64,000 bases of DNA from Ramazzottius varieornatus (lineage: Eukaryota; Tardigrada; Eutardigrada; Parachela; Ramazzottiidae): positions 948,035 to 1,012,034 of the forward strand of contig BDGG01000012.1 of the NCBI GenBank assembly GCA_001949185.1, in the 5' to 3' direction. The notes beneath the pieces are model-generated. The model did no database searches and was not told the DNA's origin. It saw only the letters and a program-made list of their open reading frames with translations. Both the position numbers and the translations under genes were made by a program. The first letter of the stretch is position 1. Each line of letters opens with the position of its first letter. Positions 16,549-27,140 of the stretch are shown piece after piece.

Positions 16549-16645
16549 CTTGAACATGATCGTTTTACCAAGTGGCGCACACCTTCAGGCACAACCAATG
16601 AAATCTTGCGCCACTTGGGATAACGATCATGTTCAATTCATTTGC
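16549..16645. repeat. Foldback repeat copy 6
   Basis: The best-preserved copy. The left arm GAACATGATCGTTTTACCAA pairs with the right arm TTGGGATAACGATCATGTTC; the inner arms are GTGGCGCA and TGCGCCAC. It is close to copy 5, so the two may be a local duplication. Confidence 0.75.
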
Positions 16646-17310
16646 CAACCTCCCATTTCTGTACCTTGGACAGTTCATCAGATCCTTGAGCCTTAACCCT
16701 TGACCAATTTTTACAAAAAGAAGGATGCTGAAGACCTTTGATGAATGATAGAGGGGAACCTGTTCGGCCGGTACGCTGAGGAGTCGGGCAGGAACAAGGA
16801 AATTGGAGACCCTAAAGCTAGTCCTTTGATATCGGGCATCAGCTGAAGTTCGTTACATAAGTGAATGGGCTGTGCATAATCTTGCCACGTTTCGTGCGAT
16901 TGCCTTTCGATCTCGTAAAGCTCAAAGTCCTGGCAGAAGCCATGGGTCTTTTCCTTCAGAAAACCTTCCTGAACTTGAAGGTAGAGTTTGCGCCATTCTG
17001 TCCGCAAAACCCGAGGTTGTATCAAGCTTTATCAAGCATCTATCACTATTGTACAAGTAATCGGGGTTTGTCAATCTCTGTAAAATGCCAACACACGAGC
17101 TACTTTCGAGCATTTCAAACTTTCAAGTTTCTCCACAATAAGAAAATACTTCTCAAAACCAGACAAACTCTCCGTGTGCAACAAAAAATACTGTGAATGT
17201 TCTTGTGCGTGAATTGAAACTGAATAATGGAGCACAACAATAATTTAGTATACAGGTTTTTAAGTTAGCTTCGGGGCAAATGAAGGATCACAGAGATGAA
17301 CGGCTTATGA

Positions 17311-19281
17311 TTAATTTCGAGGAACAGCTGTCAATAAATACTCTTTGGTATCCAAAGTGATTCCATTAACCGGCGACATATCAACACCTTCAGGGTTTTC
17401 CACAGTCAACTTGAAGCGCTGGAGAATCGTGGTGAAGATGAGGAAAAGAGCCATCTTGGCCAGAGTTTCTCCCGGGCAAGAGCGCTTACCTGTAAAGAAA
17501 TTCAAAATGAATTTCCGATGAAAAGTTTATAAACTTAATGGAACAGTTTTATAAGAAAGAGGCGTGGGCAGATGAAATTAACCAGATTGTTTTCCGAACT
17601 GGCGCACACTTTGTCCCAACAACAGCGAAAACCTGCGCCACCCTAGTTAGCGATCTGGTTCATTTTCCCGCTCCTCTAGTATACTTCTGTGAGAATTTGC
17701 ACAACGCTTACCGATGGAGTACGGGATGAAGTCGTTGGGAAGAACAAGTTCCTTTCCGTCCGCGGACAAGAATCGTTCGGGTCGGAAAGCGTCTGCGTCT
17801 TGCCACTTCGATTCGTCGTGGTGGACATACCACATGTTGGTGAAGACCCAGGCGTCCTTCGGGATGAAGTAGCCGGAAAGTTCCGTGTCTTGTATGGCTC
17901 GATGGGGAATCGATAAAGGTGCGATGCTAGCTAATCGTTGGGTTTCGTAAATTGCAGCTGATGTGAAAGGCATGGCTTTTGCGTCTGCATAGTTGGGTAA
18001 TCGGCCGGATCCGACGACCTCGTCCACTTCCTGCTGAATCTTTGCCTGAGCCTCGGCATTTTTGCCAATGTGCAAGAAAGCCTAAATATGAGAAAGATCG
18101 TATTGATACACTTTATTGAGAGACGAGGGATAGATGCGGGACTTACCCATCGTAGTGTGGAAGTTGTGGTGTCATAGCCGGTCAGGAACAGCTCGCGAGC
18201 CGCACCGACATACTGCTGGTCAGTGAAGAGCTTGGGTTTCCCGTAAAGTTCCTTCTCCTTGTTTCGGGCATTGAGGAAAGCATCGGTGTAGTCGCTGACG
18301 GTTCTTGTGTCCAGGCAATCATCCCGGTCTTTGATGATACTGTCGATGAATTTGGCAGCACCCTCGAGAGCCTCAATGACTTTCTTGAAGTTCGCGGCGA
18401 TCGCCGGGATGAACCGTAGAACCGGGAAGATGTTTCTGAAAAAGAGTATCCGTATATATAGTATTCAGATCGTAACAATGTCAAAGTACTTCCTTAGGGT
18501 ATGCGGAAAGAAAAGGAGAAGAAAAAGTACTTACAACACTCCGCAAGGACCGAAGAAGCGAAAGACGGCGTTCATCTTGTCGAAGAAGGCGTGTGTTGAC
18601 GGATCATCAAAGTCGAAGCGTTCTCCGAACAATACACCAGCAATCACACTTCCGACAGAGGTTCGAATGATGTTGTTGTTGCAAAACTTCTCTCCGTTCA
18701 GGCTGGCGATACTGCCTGCCATCTTCTCAGCTTCTTCTTGGATCAGCTCCTCGATCTTTCCCTGGCCAACGCCCAGCGCCCTGAAGGTCTTGAAGGCGAA
18801 TCTCCGATGGATCGACCAGGTATCATCCGAAGCAAACGAAATACCTGCCGGAAGTGCTTGTGTTAGAACTCTACAGAAGTACCCGGGAACCAAATAAGGA
18901 TGAGATTTAGGAAAGTCGGATCTTACCGTGTCCTTTGGCCGTGACTTCTGCGGTGTACATGTGTGGTCTTCCGCTGAGAACAGGCTGTGCGAGAGCTTCG
19001 CGTATCATATCGGCGTCGTTGAGCACAATGACAGTCTTTCCACCAAGCCGGCAACTGTAGATCTTTCCCAGCTTCTTTGCCCATCTCGAAAATGCCTCGT
19101 GCGGAAGTGAGCCCAAGAAAGGCAAGCTACCAAGCAGCGGAAACTGGAATGGTGAGGGAGGAAGTTTCCTGTTCTTCGAGCTGGACGATGCAGTCCATTT
19201 AGTCCAGACTGCATACAAGGCGAAAACCACGAGGAAATAGATCAGGGTAGGGTTCCATACGTCAGGCACGATCACAGCCAT
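17311..19281 (-). CDS. Cytochrome P450, clan 2 (CYP2-like), 500 aa
   Basis: An ER-anchored haem monooxygenase, intact. Exons in coding order: 19281-18927, 18844-18535, 18435-18147, 18081-17712, 17489-17311; phases agree throughout. The N-terminal hydrophobic anchor (LIYFLVVFALYAVW) is followed by a Pro-rich hinge (KLPPSPFQFPLLG). Later motifs are WSIHRRFA (C-helix), LTGYDTTTSTLRW (I-helix), YETQR (the E-x-x-R), FRPERFL, and the haem loop PYSIGKRSCPGE with the axial Cys. It is the most diverged member of this local array; the others share I-helix GFETT and haem loop PFSTGKRVCPGE. The substrate cannot be inferred. A minus-strand TATATAAG lies about 100 bases upstream of the ATG. A foldback repeat lies in its last intron. 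Confidence 0.9.
17575..17668. repeat. Foldback repeat copy 7 (P450 intron)
   Basis: The outer arms AACCAGATTGTTTTC and GCGATCTGGTT, and the inner arms CTGGCGCACAC and CCTGCGCCACC, make an imperfect palindrome in the last intron of the P450 gene. Confidence 0.6.
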
Positions 19282-19383
19282 GGTAGAGGATAGTGGCGGG
19301 GGGAATTTTTCTTATGTTGCTAAAGAAAACGTTTGGTGTGAACCAGTCGATAGTCTGAAGTTTGAGGAGAGGCATACTGGCTT

Positions 19384-19391
19384 CTTATATA
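19384..19391 (-). promoter_or_regulatory. Probable TATA box of the first P450 gene
   Basis: The minus strand reads CTATATAAGAAG about 100 bases upstream of the P450 start at 19281. The position is plausible for a TATA box with a short 5' UTR. Confidence 0.45.
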
Positions 19392-20657
19392 GAGGTGCGG
19401 CAGTAACCTGTTGCTGACGAAAATGTTGTTTTGTAATGTAGCGATGCCTGACAAGAAAGCGAACTTCGTCTTCCGTAGCTACTGTGTATTCAGTGTCAAA
19501 GCCCTTTCGACAACTTTCTCTTCATTTACAGCACGTACTACCCGTGGAATGTTTTTTCAAGTGTCTGCGGCGAACCGGCAAGTCCAATGGCAGGGTGTGC
19601 GACGCGTCTTCTTGGCGTACTTGAACGGAAGTTCTGCCGACAACCAATGAACATCTTCTCGTAGGTACACGACGATATATATGACTGGGAGCAACACACT
19701 TCAAGAACCGCGAACGCGATGGAAAACTGCGATATACGACTTTTTCGCAGGTATACGCCGCAGGGCACGTTTTGGAGTTCACCGAAGCCTTGCTGTAATC
19801 TAAGCAACGGGAAGGTCTTTGACAGGCTTCCGCAGTTCGCTGTACTATCGTACGCATTCCCAACTTCCAAGACAATACCGTTATGCGGCAAAGAACCCTA
19901 ATATGCCGACTTTAGTCTTCATATATGTCGATGGCACATTGAACTCTTGCGTAATGCATTGGAGCTAACGGTACTAAATTCGAGCTTGCGAGGACGTTCA
20001 ACTTCGTCTAACGGCTCGCTAGACGACGAACGCGTAATAGCAGTGACCTGGCTTCTGATAGTGATTGTCCGCTGTCCCGATTGTTCGACGGAGCATCTTC
20101 GAACTTATAGTACATTCAACCTTAGTATGAAATCGGTGAACCGCGCTCGGTGCGAAGAACCGGAAAAGAGAGCAATGGATGGCAAGTACCTTCGATGTTA
20201 TAAGATGTAAACAAGCTGTTGAGAAGCTGATTTGCTTCGCAGAAAGCTGATGATAAAGTGACAAACATCTTTGATCTTGTTAGACAAAGAAAAGCGGCGT
20301 CACGAGACGAAATTCCTGCATGGTAGTGCGGAATATTTGGGTATACCAAGTAATGTTGTTGAGTCGGTCGATGATGAAACGATGAAATCTCCTCCAGCTG
20401 CAATCACACGTTTATCACCCAGTTCCGGACGTTCAAGGTCGTCAAGAAAAGCTGATATGTATCGACCGATATGCTTTTTAAGAATCTCCTAGCACACCAG
20501 CGCAGTAATGTGTCTATTTTCCCCTATCTTTTCCTGGACCTTGGGATACTAGCCAATGTACAAGGCCATGGCCAGCGTACAGGAGGGCTTTGAGGAATAG
20601 CATCGAATCTATGTCAAATAGTTTCAGTTGAGGCTTGATGAAGAAGAAAATTTGCCC
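19392..20657. other. Intergenic within the P450 array, no gene seen
   Basis: Open frames here are short and match nothing I recognise. No exon 4, exon 5 or haem-loop sequence for the neighbouring P450 relic is visible in this stretch. Confidence 0.4.
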
Positions 20658-21235
20658 AGCGCAAAGTGGTGGCGGTTGTGGTCAAGGCGCAGAAAAGGTA
20701 TCGGGCAGTATCAGGTGTCAGTGTCAGCTTCAGCCGATGGTCGGTGGAGCGTTGGCTCTGTGGCTCCATCTGTTTCGCTCGGGCATGCAGTGACACAATT
20801 CGATGTTATATCTTGCGGCGCGGGTTCGCTTCTTTGCAGCAATGGTCCTTAGTACATCGAAAGTGAGGTTGATCCCATCTATTAAACGCCGATACGTTTG
20901 TTGAGGCCCGGAAAGTGTGGAAACCACAGCCAGATTGAAGCTCACCAGCGCGGAACCTCTGAGTGCCACATCCGCGTCGTAATCGACGTACCGTGCAAAG
21001 TTTCCTTGGGCGCGCTTGTAGTCTTCTCCATAAAGAAAGGTGGAAGAACGCTCAAAAAACGGGCTCTTCATCAACCGCGTATTCACGGTTGACCGTCGTG
21101 TTGATCCAAGCTCCGCAGCAGGGCGCGACTTGTCTCGTTGATTACTTTCTGAAAGCTAGTTTTATGGGCTGCCAGATCCTGGCTGGCCTGCCGAAAAGAT
21201 TGGTGTTCGAAATTTCCAAGAATCGCTGTCATTTA
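20658..21235 (-). pseudogene. Cytochrome P450 pseudogene fragment
   Basis: The minus strand carries a decayed copy of the large middle exon of the neighbouring P450 at 21418-23228. Matches run from a DSWK...F piece (about 21235) through LYGEDYKRAQGNFARYVD and INLTFDVLRTI to a final TTTATTLRW. The I-helix core GFETT is destroyed (ALTTTATT), several frameshifts and stops occur, and the donor after TGG is GC instead of GT. The anchor exon, the E-x-x-R exon and the haem-loop exon are all missing. It is a dead tandem duplicate. Confidence 0.8.
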
Positions 21236-21417
21236 TTCAAAAGACGCTTAATCAGTTTTCAATACGTCGCGAATACGTATAGACATTATAAATATCGCTC
21301 TGAGCATTTCACAGCAAGTGCTGATATCTTCGAACCACAAAGATGTCTGTCCGAAACCAAGGCACTTCACTCCTGACTTCCGAACACAGAAAAGGCGTTG
21401 TATAGCTAGAAGTTGTC

Positions 21418-23228
21418 TTATCTCGGATAAGCACATAAAAGGTAGGGTTTCGTATCGTTCGTCAGTCCACACCGGGGACGCAGGTCGGCTTTAGCACCCT
21501 GCGGAAATTCAAAACGGAACTTCTGAAGTAGTGCCGCGAAGAACAGAGACAACTCCATTTTGGCCAATGCTTCTCCGGGACAGACACGTTTGCCTGTAAG
21601 TGAGCATTATCCAGAAGTTATTCAAGTAAGGATCTGCATATAGAACCATGGGAAGTACGTACCTGTGGAAAATGGCAGCAGGCATTCAGTTCGTTCTATT
21701 CGACTATGGCCCGCATCCAGGAAGCGTTGGGGTTGGAACTGGTTAGGGTTGGGAAAGTTTACCGGGTCGTGATGGATGTAGTACAGATTAGAAAAAACGA
21801 CTGTGTCTTTCGGGATCAAGTAATCTCCTAGCTCGCAGTCCTCCATGACTTTGTGCGGAAATCCGAGGGGCGCCACCGACGCAATGCGCTGGACTTCGAG
21901 AAGCGTGGCTTCGGTCCATGGTAGTCTGTCCCTGTCCGTTACCTGAGGAGGTCGCTCCCGTCCAATCTCTCTGTCAATTTCCGCCTGCAGTTTTTTCTGA
22001 AGCTCCGGATATTCGCACATGTACAGTAACGCCTGCGAAACAATCGTTCAAAAGACTGAGACGTCGGCAAATGAATGCACCCGGAACGCTTTTCCAGTTG
22101 GCGCACGCTTTTAGTAGATACCACCATAAACGTGCGCCACCTGAAAGGACGATTTTGGCGAGATTATTTGCTGGCATCCCGACTATTTCGTTGCCGATAA
22201 CCCCTTCGTATGGAGATGAGCTTACCCAGCGCAGAGTAGTTCCTGTTGTCTCGAACCCGGCCCCGAAAATATCGGACAACGTGAGCATCAGATTATGATC
22301 AGTGAAGCGCGCACTTTGCGTGTCGTTCCTTTTCACAAAATACGCCGCGATGTAGTTGTTGACGATATTGTCGGGATTCGATTTCTTCTCATTCTCGATA
22401 ATGGCACGGAGGACATCGAATGTAAAGTTCATTCCTCTTGTCAGGCGATGGTAGATTTTACTGTAGTACGGCAAGTAACGTAACCAAATCCAGTAGTTCA
22501 TCAGCGCCGAACCGCCAAGCTCGGAGGCTGCATTGGCCACGTGGTCGACATACCTCGCGAAATCCGTTTCAGCATGCTTGTAGTCCTGTCCGAAGAGAAC
22601 GGTGGACACCACGTCGGAAACTGCCGTGTTGAGCATCATCCGCACGTCCACAGGGCGACCTTGGTGCTCCTCCAGGGTGCGAAGCAGGTTGAAGCTCTTG
22701 TCAGTGATGACATCTTGGAAGGAAGTTTTGCCTATGCCGAAATCCTTTAATGTTGAAAGAAGGAATCTTCGTTGCTCCTTCCAAGACTCGCCTTCGCTCA
22801 TAATAATACCTGTAGCGCAACACAAAATATAAAATTCGTTAATTTCCCAAGGAATGCTGTGGACGCGTACCGATAGACTCCGGCTCATCTAGAGAGTAAC
22901 CAAGGCGGAATAAGTGGTATTGCGGTCGTCCCGAGAAGCTGCTCTTGCTGAAAGCTTCTCGCACAAGGTCGAGGTCATTTATCACAATACACTGTTGAGG
23001 GCCCATCTGGCAGCTGAAAATTTTCCCCAGTTTCCGGGCCCACTCTGAGAAGGTATAATGTAGTCCGTCTGTGGAAACGAAAGGAAGGCATCCTACAATC
23101 GGCAGCTGAAATGGATGTGGAAGAGGTTTCCCTGTTGAGCGGTCGATTGGCACCCGTTTCTTTCGTCCAAAGAAATAAAAAGCCGTCGAGAGGCCTGCAA
23201 TTATCAAAGCGGAGCTCAGAACGTCCAT
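21418..23228 (-). CDS. Cytochrome P450, clan 2 (CYP2-like), 495 aa
   Basis: An intact P450. Exons in coding order: 23228-22871, 22809-22226, 22032-21663, 21593-21418; the phases are 1, 0 and 1, and the last two exons have nearly the same sizes as in the paralogue at 17311. Features: an N-terminal anchor (ALIIAGLSTAFYFF), hinge PLPHPFQLPIVGCLPF, GESWKEQRR, I-helix FGAGFETTGTTLRW, LLEVQR (E-x-x-R), FQPQRFLD, and haem loop LPFSTGKRVCPGE. Compared with the 17311 gene, two exons are fused into one large exon here. A foldback repeat lies in the 193-base intron before the third exon. The substrate is unknown; detoxification or endogenous lipid/steroid oxidation are the usual roles of clan 2. Confidence 0.9.
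22075..22155. repeat. Foldback repeat copy 8 (P450 intron)
   Basis: Arms CTTTTCCAGTTGGCGCACG and CGTGCGCCACCTGAAAGG surround a 25-30 base loop in an intron of the second intact P450. Confidence 0.65.
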
Positions 23229-23274
23229 CTTTCTGGTAGAAACTTTTATAACAAACTATTTCAAGGTTGGGCCA

Positions 23275-23282
23275 CTTATACA
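23275..23282 (-). promoter_or_regulatory. Possible TATA box of the second P450 gene
   Basis: The minus strand reads CTGTATAAGTGG about 50 bases upstream of the ATG at 23228. A second A/T-rich GTTATAAAAG lies closer, at about 23244-23252. Either could serve. Confidence 0.35.
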
Positions 23283-23623
23283 GTGACAGTATTCAAGGCA
23301 GTCAGTACACTGTGCTTTAATGTTTTATACCGGAAACAAACAAGGACTGCAGCGTTGAAGTGCTGAAGCCTGTCGCAAAACAGGTTCTCCGCACGTTTCA
23401 AGTTTACTCGTATGTATATAGGATAAAGGCCGAGATTAATCTGCACAAAATATCAGCCGGGCAGCTTATACATACAAGATAAAAAAACAGCGATAAGGTC
23501 CAAGCAGAGACACATGTCGCTCTTCTCAACGGATATGACAGTGACACGAGTAACAGGAAAACCGACTGTGGGAGTCTTCCTGCTCCCTGCTCACATGAGC
23601 AGTCAACTTTTTGAACGGAAAAT
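23283..23623. other. Spacer between P450 copies
   Basis: No coding sequence is seen. It separates the intact P450 promoter from the end of the next, broken P450 copy. Confidence 0.4.
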
Positions 23624-25073
23624 TCATCGCGGATGCGCACACAGCACAAAGGGTCTTGTGTCATTAGTGAGTCCACACCGCGGACGTAGGTCTGCTTTGG
23701 TACCTGGTTGAAGCTCGAAGCGGAACTTCTGAAGTAAAGCCGTGAAGAACAGAGACAATTCCATCCTGGCCAATGGTTCTCCAGGGCAGACGCGTTTACC
23801 TGAAAAGAAATGATACTACAGTAGTAACCTGGGCCAATAACACAGGCCACTTTGCTCTCTGGCATACGTAGCTGGAAATTACTGACCGGTAGAAAATGGG
23901 AAAAAATATTCGGCTCGAACTACCCGAGTGTGAGTTGCATCCAGGAAGCGTTCTGGCAAAAACTGGTCAGGGCTGGGAAAGTTTGTTGGGTCGTGGTGCG
24001 CGTGATAGAAATTGGCTACCAGCACCGTATCTCGCGGGATCAGAAAGCCGGCTAGTTCGGAGTCTTCCGTGGCTCTGTGCATGGCCAAGATCAAACTGAT
24101 ACGTTATGATATGGATAACAATCATATGCACCTTATAAACTAGAACTCAAATACAGTACTTGTGGGGGCAATTATGGCAATTCGCTGGACCTCCAACAGT
24201 GTGGCCTCGGTCCAGGGCAGTTTGTCCCTGTCGTCCAGTTGTGGAGGTCTTTCTCGTCCAACTTCTCTATCTATTTCCGCATGTAGCTTTTTCTGGATCT
24301 CTGGATTCTCACACATGCAGAGCAATGCCTGTAACATGAGAAGTAGCAACGTATTATCCGAATGTTTTAAGCTCCTAGGGATGCAACTCTCACCCAGCGC
24401 AAAGTAGTGGCGGTTGTTTCGAAGCCGGCAGGAAAAACATCTGACAGCGTTAGCACCAACTGATGGTCCGTGAAACGTTCGTTTTGCAGTTCCTTTCTTC
24501 TGGCCAAATAGGCTGCTATGAAATTGTTGTGGCGGTTTTCCGGGTTGTCTTTCTTTTCCTTGGCGATAATGGCGCGGAACACGTTAAAGTTAGAATGCAT
24601 TGCTTCTATCTGTTGCTGATAAGCTTTACTGTAAGGGGGCAAGTAACGAAGCCACAGCCAGTAATTCATTGCAGCTGCACCGCCGATGCCCCTAAAGGTG
24701 TCCGCTACATTGGCGAAGTCCGCTTCGTTATGCTTGTAGTTTTGTCCGAAAAGAACAGTCGAAACCACAGCGGAAACTGCCGTATTCAGCTTCATCCGCA
24801 CGTCTACAGGTCTCCCTTGCTGTTCGTTCATGCTCCGGACTAAGTCCTGAACCTTCTCACTAATGACATCCGGGAAAGAATTTCTAGAAACGTTAAAGTT
24901 TTTCAGTGTTAATCAGGAATCGGCGTTGTTTTGTCCAAGGTTCCCCTTCGCTCATAAGGATGTCTGCCAAGTGCCAACACCCAAGCTGTTTCACTGTGCA
25001 TAGCCATTCAACTTTCTCTCGGAGAAGCTGTGGTCTCCTTGTCCCGATATCCTTTCCGTGAGCGTTTTTGAAA

Positions 25074-25408
25074 ATGCCTCAGCCCTTAGAGACCAAACGG
25101 TATCGACCATATACCGAAGAAGCCCTGAAGGATGCTCTATCTGCTGTCGGGAATGGAATGGCACTACGCGAAGCAGCTCCAGTCTTCAAACTTCCCCGCA
25201 GCACCGTCCTACGTTATGTCGAAGATATCACACAATAAATATTAATATGACATGTTTTAGCTCCTCGGCCCAATGTCCAGCACGTACGTACAGCAGTGCA
25301 GCCTTCGATGCTGGTTTTTACTTGTAACAAGAATCACCTGCCCGTGCCGCCGTAGCGAAAGGGCCTGGCTCGTAATTTTTACTGGCCCGTAATATCTCGT
25401 CGTGCGTG
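25074..25408 (+). mobile_element. pogo/Tigger-like element with a psq-type HTH remnant
   Basis: A 54-codon ORF (25074-25238) starts MPQPLETKRYRPYTEE and continues with a helix-turn-helix of the pipsqueak/CENP-B N-terminal type: LREAAPVFKLPRSTVLRY. This is the DNA-binding part of pogo/Tigger transposases. The frame stops at TAA and no DDE domain follows. The segment then runs into the family right end (GCCGCCGTAGCGAAA, TAATATCTCGTCGTGCGTG), ending at about 25408. No left CACGCACGA end is found upstream, so the copy is 5'-truncated. It lies between the separated exons of the P450 pseudogene and links the otherwise non-coding MITEs to their parent transposon type. Confidence 0.75.
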
Positions 25409-26176
25409 CACAGTGTACAGTCTATTCAAGCCAAGTGTATGCACCAGTTCGTTCACAGCCATTTTGAAATTCACCTTCGCACTTTTCGTCAGAAGTCATC
25501 GTCGTAGAACGATGCGCCTTGGTCTTAGCTACAAAACTCAATCAACCTTCAACTGTTTTCAGCACAGAAGAGCGATTGACCAGGTGCAGACCGTGCAGCT
25601 TGTCATCCGAGCGAATTTAAACCTTTTTCCGGACCTCAAATTTTAAAAAATCCAGACTGATCGGTATCGACCGATCTCTAGCTCGTTCGATAGCGGTTTG
25701 CATGCTTCATCGTTCTGCATCAGCGCTTTGGTTTAATTATCTAAGCAGAAATTTTGAAAAACGAAAGGTCGTCTTCGAAAATCGTGAAAAATACCGAAAA
25801 ACACGACCTCAGAGCAGCCTTCGCCGGTCGGCCTCGGAGAGTTTTGCGCCAGAGTTTTGAATACCTCTGACCGACCTAGGATACCTCGTACTTGTTCGAA
25901 AGGGAAGTTCAGGCTTCCACATAAAAACAACGGAAAGCCTCGGGGATCACTGAAAAACACAAGAGGGAAATCTCAGGGAATCTTAAACCTGCTGCACAAA
26001 GTTGGCTTGAACAGACTGTAATTACATGTAGCAAGCACGCGGGAACGAAACTTTAGTCTCCGGCTCGGCTGAGTCGTATCCCAGGATGAACAGATGGACT
26101 AACGGACGGCCGGAAAAGCTGCTCTTGGCGAAGGCTTCTCGTATCAGTTCGGAGTCACACAGGACTACACACTAGT

Positions 26177-26570
26177 CCTCCTCACGACAGGCCATAAAAC
26201 CGTTGATTGTGTCGATCTTAAAAGTGGATTACGAAGTTTCGCTTTCAAGATAAGCAGCCCTCGAGTAGGTTATCTTGAAAGCGAAAACGGATTATTCTGC
26301 ACACTTGACTCAAAATTTCAAATTTTCATTTCTCAGCTGATCTCTGTCTGCACAGTGCTTCACGTTGCGAGATACCGTTTCACGTATGGGCTTCTTGATA
26401 CCTATTGGTGTCGGGGATATCGACAGACAGAGACTAGCCAGAGAGAAAACCATGAATTTCAGCCTAGTCAGGAAGCAAAATTTGCCTCACTCACGACTAA
26501 TTTCCGTTGATCAGGCAAGCTTAAATTTTAAATCAACCGTTTGCGACGTAAACAACTCGTCGTGAGGAGT
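26177..26570. mobile_element. MITE inserted in P450 pseudogene exon 1
   Basis: About 394 bp interrupt the exon. The ends are inverted: CTCCTCACGAC at left (26178-26188) and GTCGTGAGGAG at right (26559-26569). A second inner inverted block has CCGTTGATT near 26200 and AATCAACCG near 26532. The host sequence on each side contains TAGT in the minus-strand reading, a possible 4-bp target duplication. There is no coding capacity. It differs from the CACGCACGA family. Confidence 0.65.
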
Positions 26571-26813
26571 ACTACTGTTGCGCACCCATTTGACAGCTCT
26601 AAATCTTGCCAAACCTTTCCGCCCATTCCGATAAGGTATAGTGCAGACCTTCGATCGAGATGAAAGGAAGACATCCTACGTCGGGTAGTTGGAGAGGGTG
26701 GGGAAGGGGTTTCCCGGTCGAGAGGTTGACTGGCACCCTTTTCTTGCACTGGAGAAACAATAGACTAGCAACGAAATACCTGAAAGCAGCACAGCGAAGC
26801 CCACAACGTCCAT

Positions 26814-27140
26814 CTCATAGACAGATCTTTAGGTCACTTCGAGCTAACAACAAAAACTGGCAACAGCCAGTGGGGTTCTTCATACATAGTGTTCTGCGGT
26901 AAAAGAGTTCACAGTGACCAGTTTTTGACGCGTAGCACCAGGAAGCACAAAACCTCACTTTCAGAACAAAGTCTCTTGTTAACGATCTAAGTAAAAATGT
27001 CTTATCTTCTTAACGTCGAGTATGCAGTACGCACCGGATAAAACACACTGACAGGTTCCAAATGAAAATATACGTCACACTGTCCATACAATATGACTGT
27101 ATGAATGTCTTGTCAGAAATCCTGAGTATTGTACAGAACC
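26814..27140. other. Spacer, no gene seen
   Basis: It lies between the start of the P450 pseudogene and the stop codon of RIOK3, both on the minus strand. I see no open frame or repeat of note. Confidence 0.4.

Larger units (their letters stand above)
15900..17310. other. Intergenic region with repeats
   Basis: It lies between convergent EHMT (+) and a P450 (-). It has no coding frame. It holds two foldback repeats and a pair of diverged direct repeats, at about 15979-16030 and 16878-16930, sharing TCTTGCCA.GTTTC and GATCTCGTAAAGCT.AAAGT. Confidence 0.5.
23624..26813 (-). pseudogene. Cytochrome P450 pseudogene split by transposons
   Basis: A nearly full P450 copy, close to the one at 21418, in pieces on the minus strand. 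The pieces are the start ATG at 26813 with the hinge region to about 26573, more of exon 1 at about 26050-26175, exon 2 from about 24960 to 24390 (FETTATTLRW), then exon pieces at about 24330-24160 (CENPEIQKKL, EVQR) and 24105-23890, and the haem-loop exon 23799-23624 (KRVCPGE, intact). Breaks: a frameshift after the anchor, a TAG after GKI and another after GAQQ, a 390-bp inserted element in exon 1, a one-base frameshift near 24905, an extra gap after EVQRIAIIAP whose ends do not restore frame, and a pogo-like element between exons 1 and 2. The intact 3' exon suggests recent death or an assembly mixture. Confidence 0.85.

Noticed and set aside
19522-19891. Overlapping open frames upstream of the first P450 gene
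   Set aside because: Two frames of similar length over the same bases, neither with P450 or other motifs.
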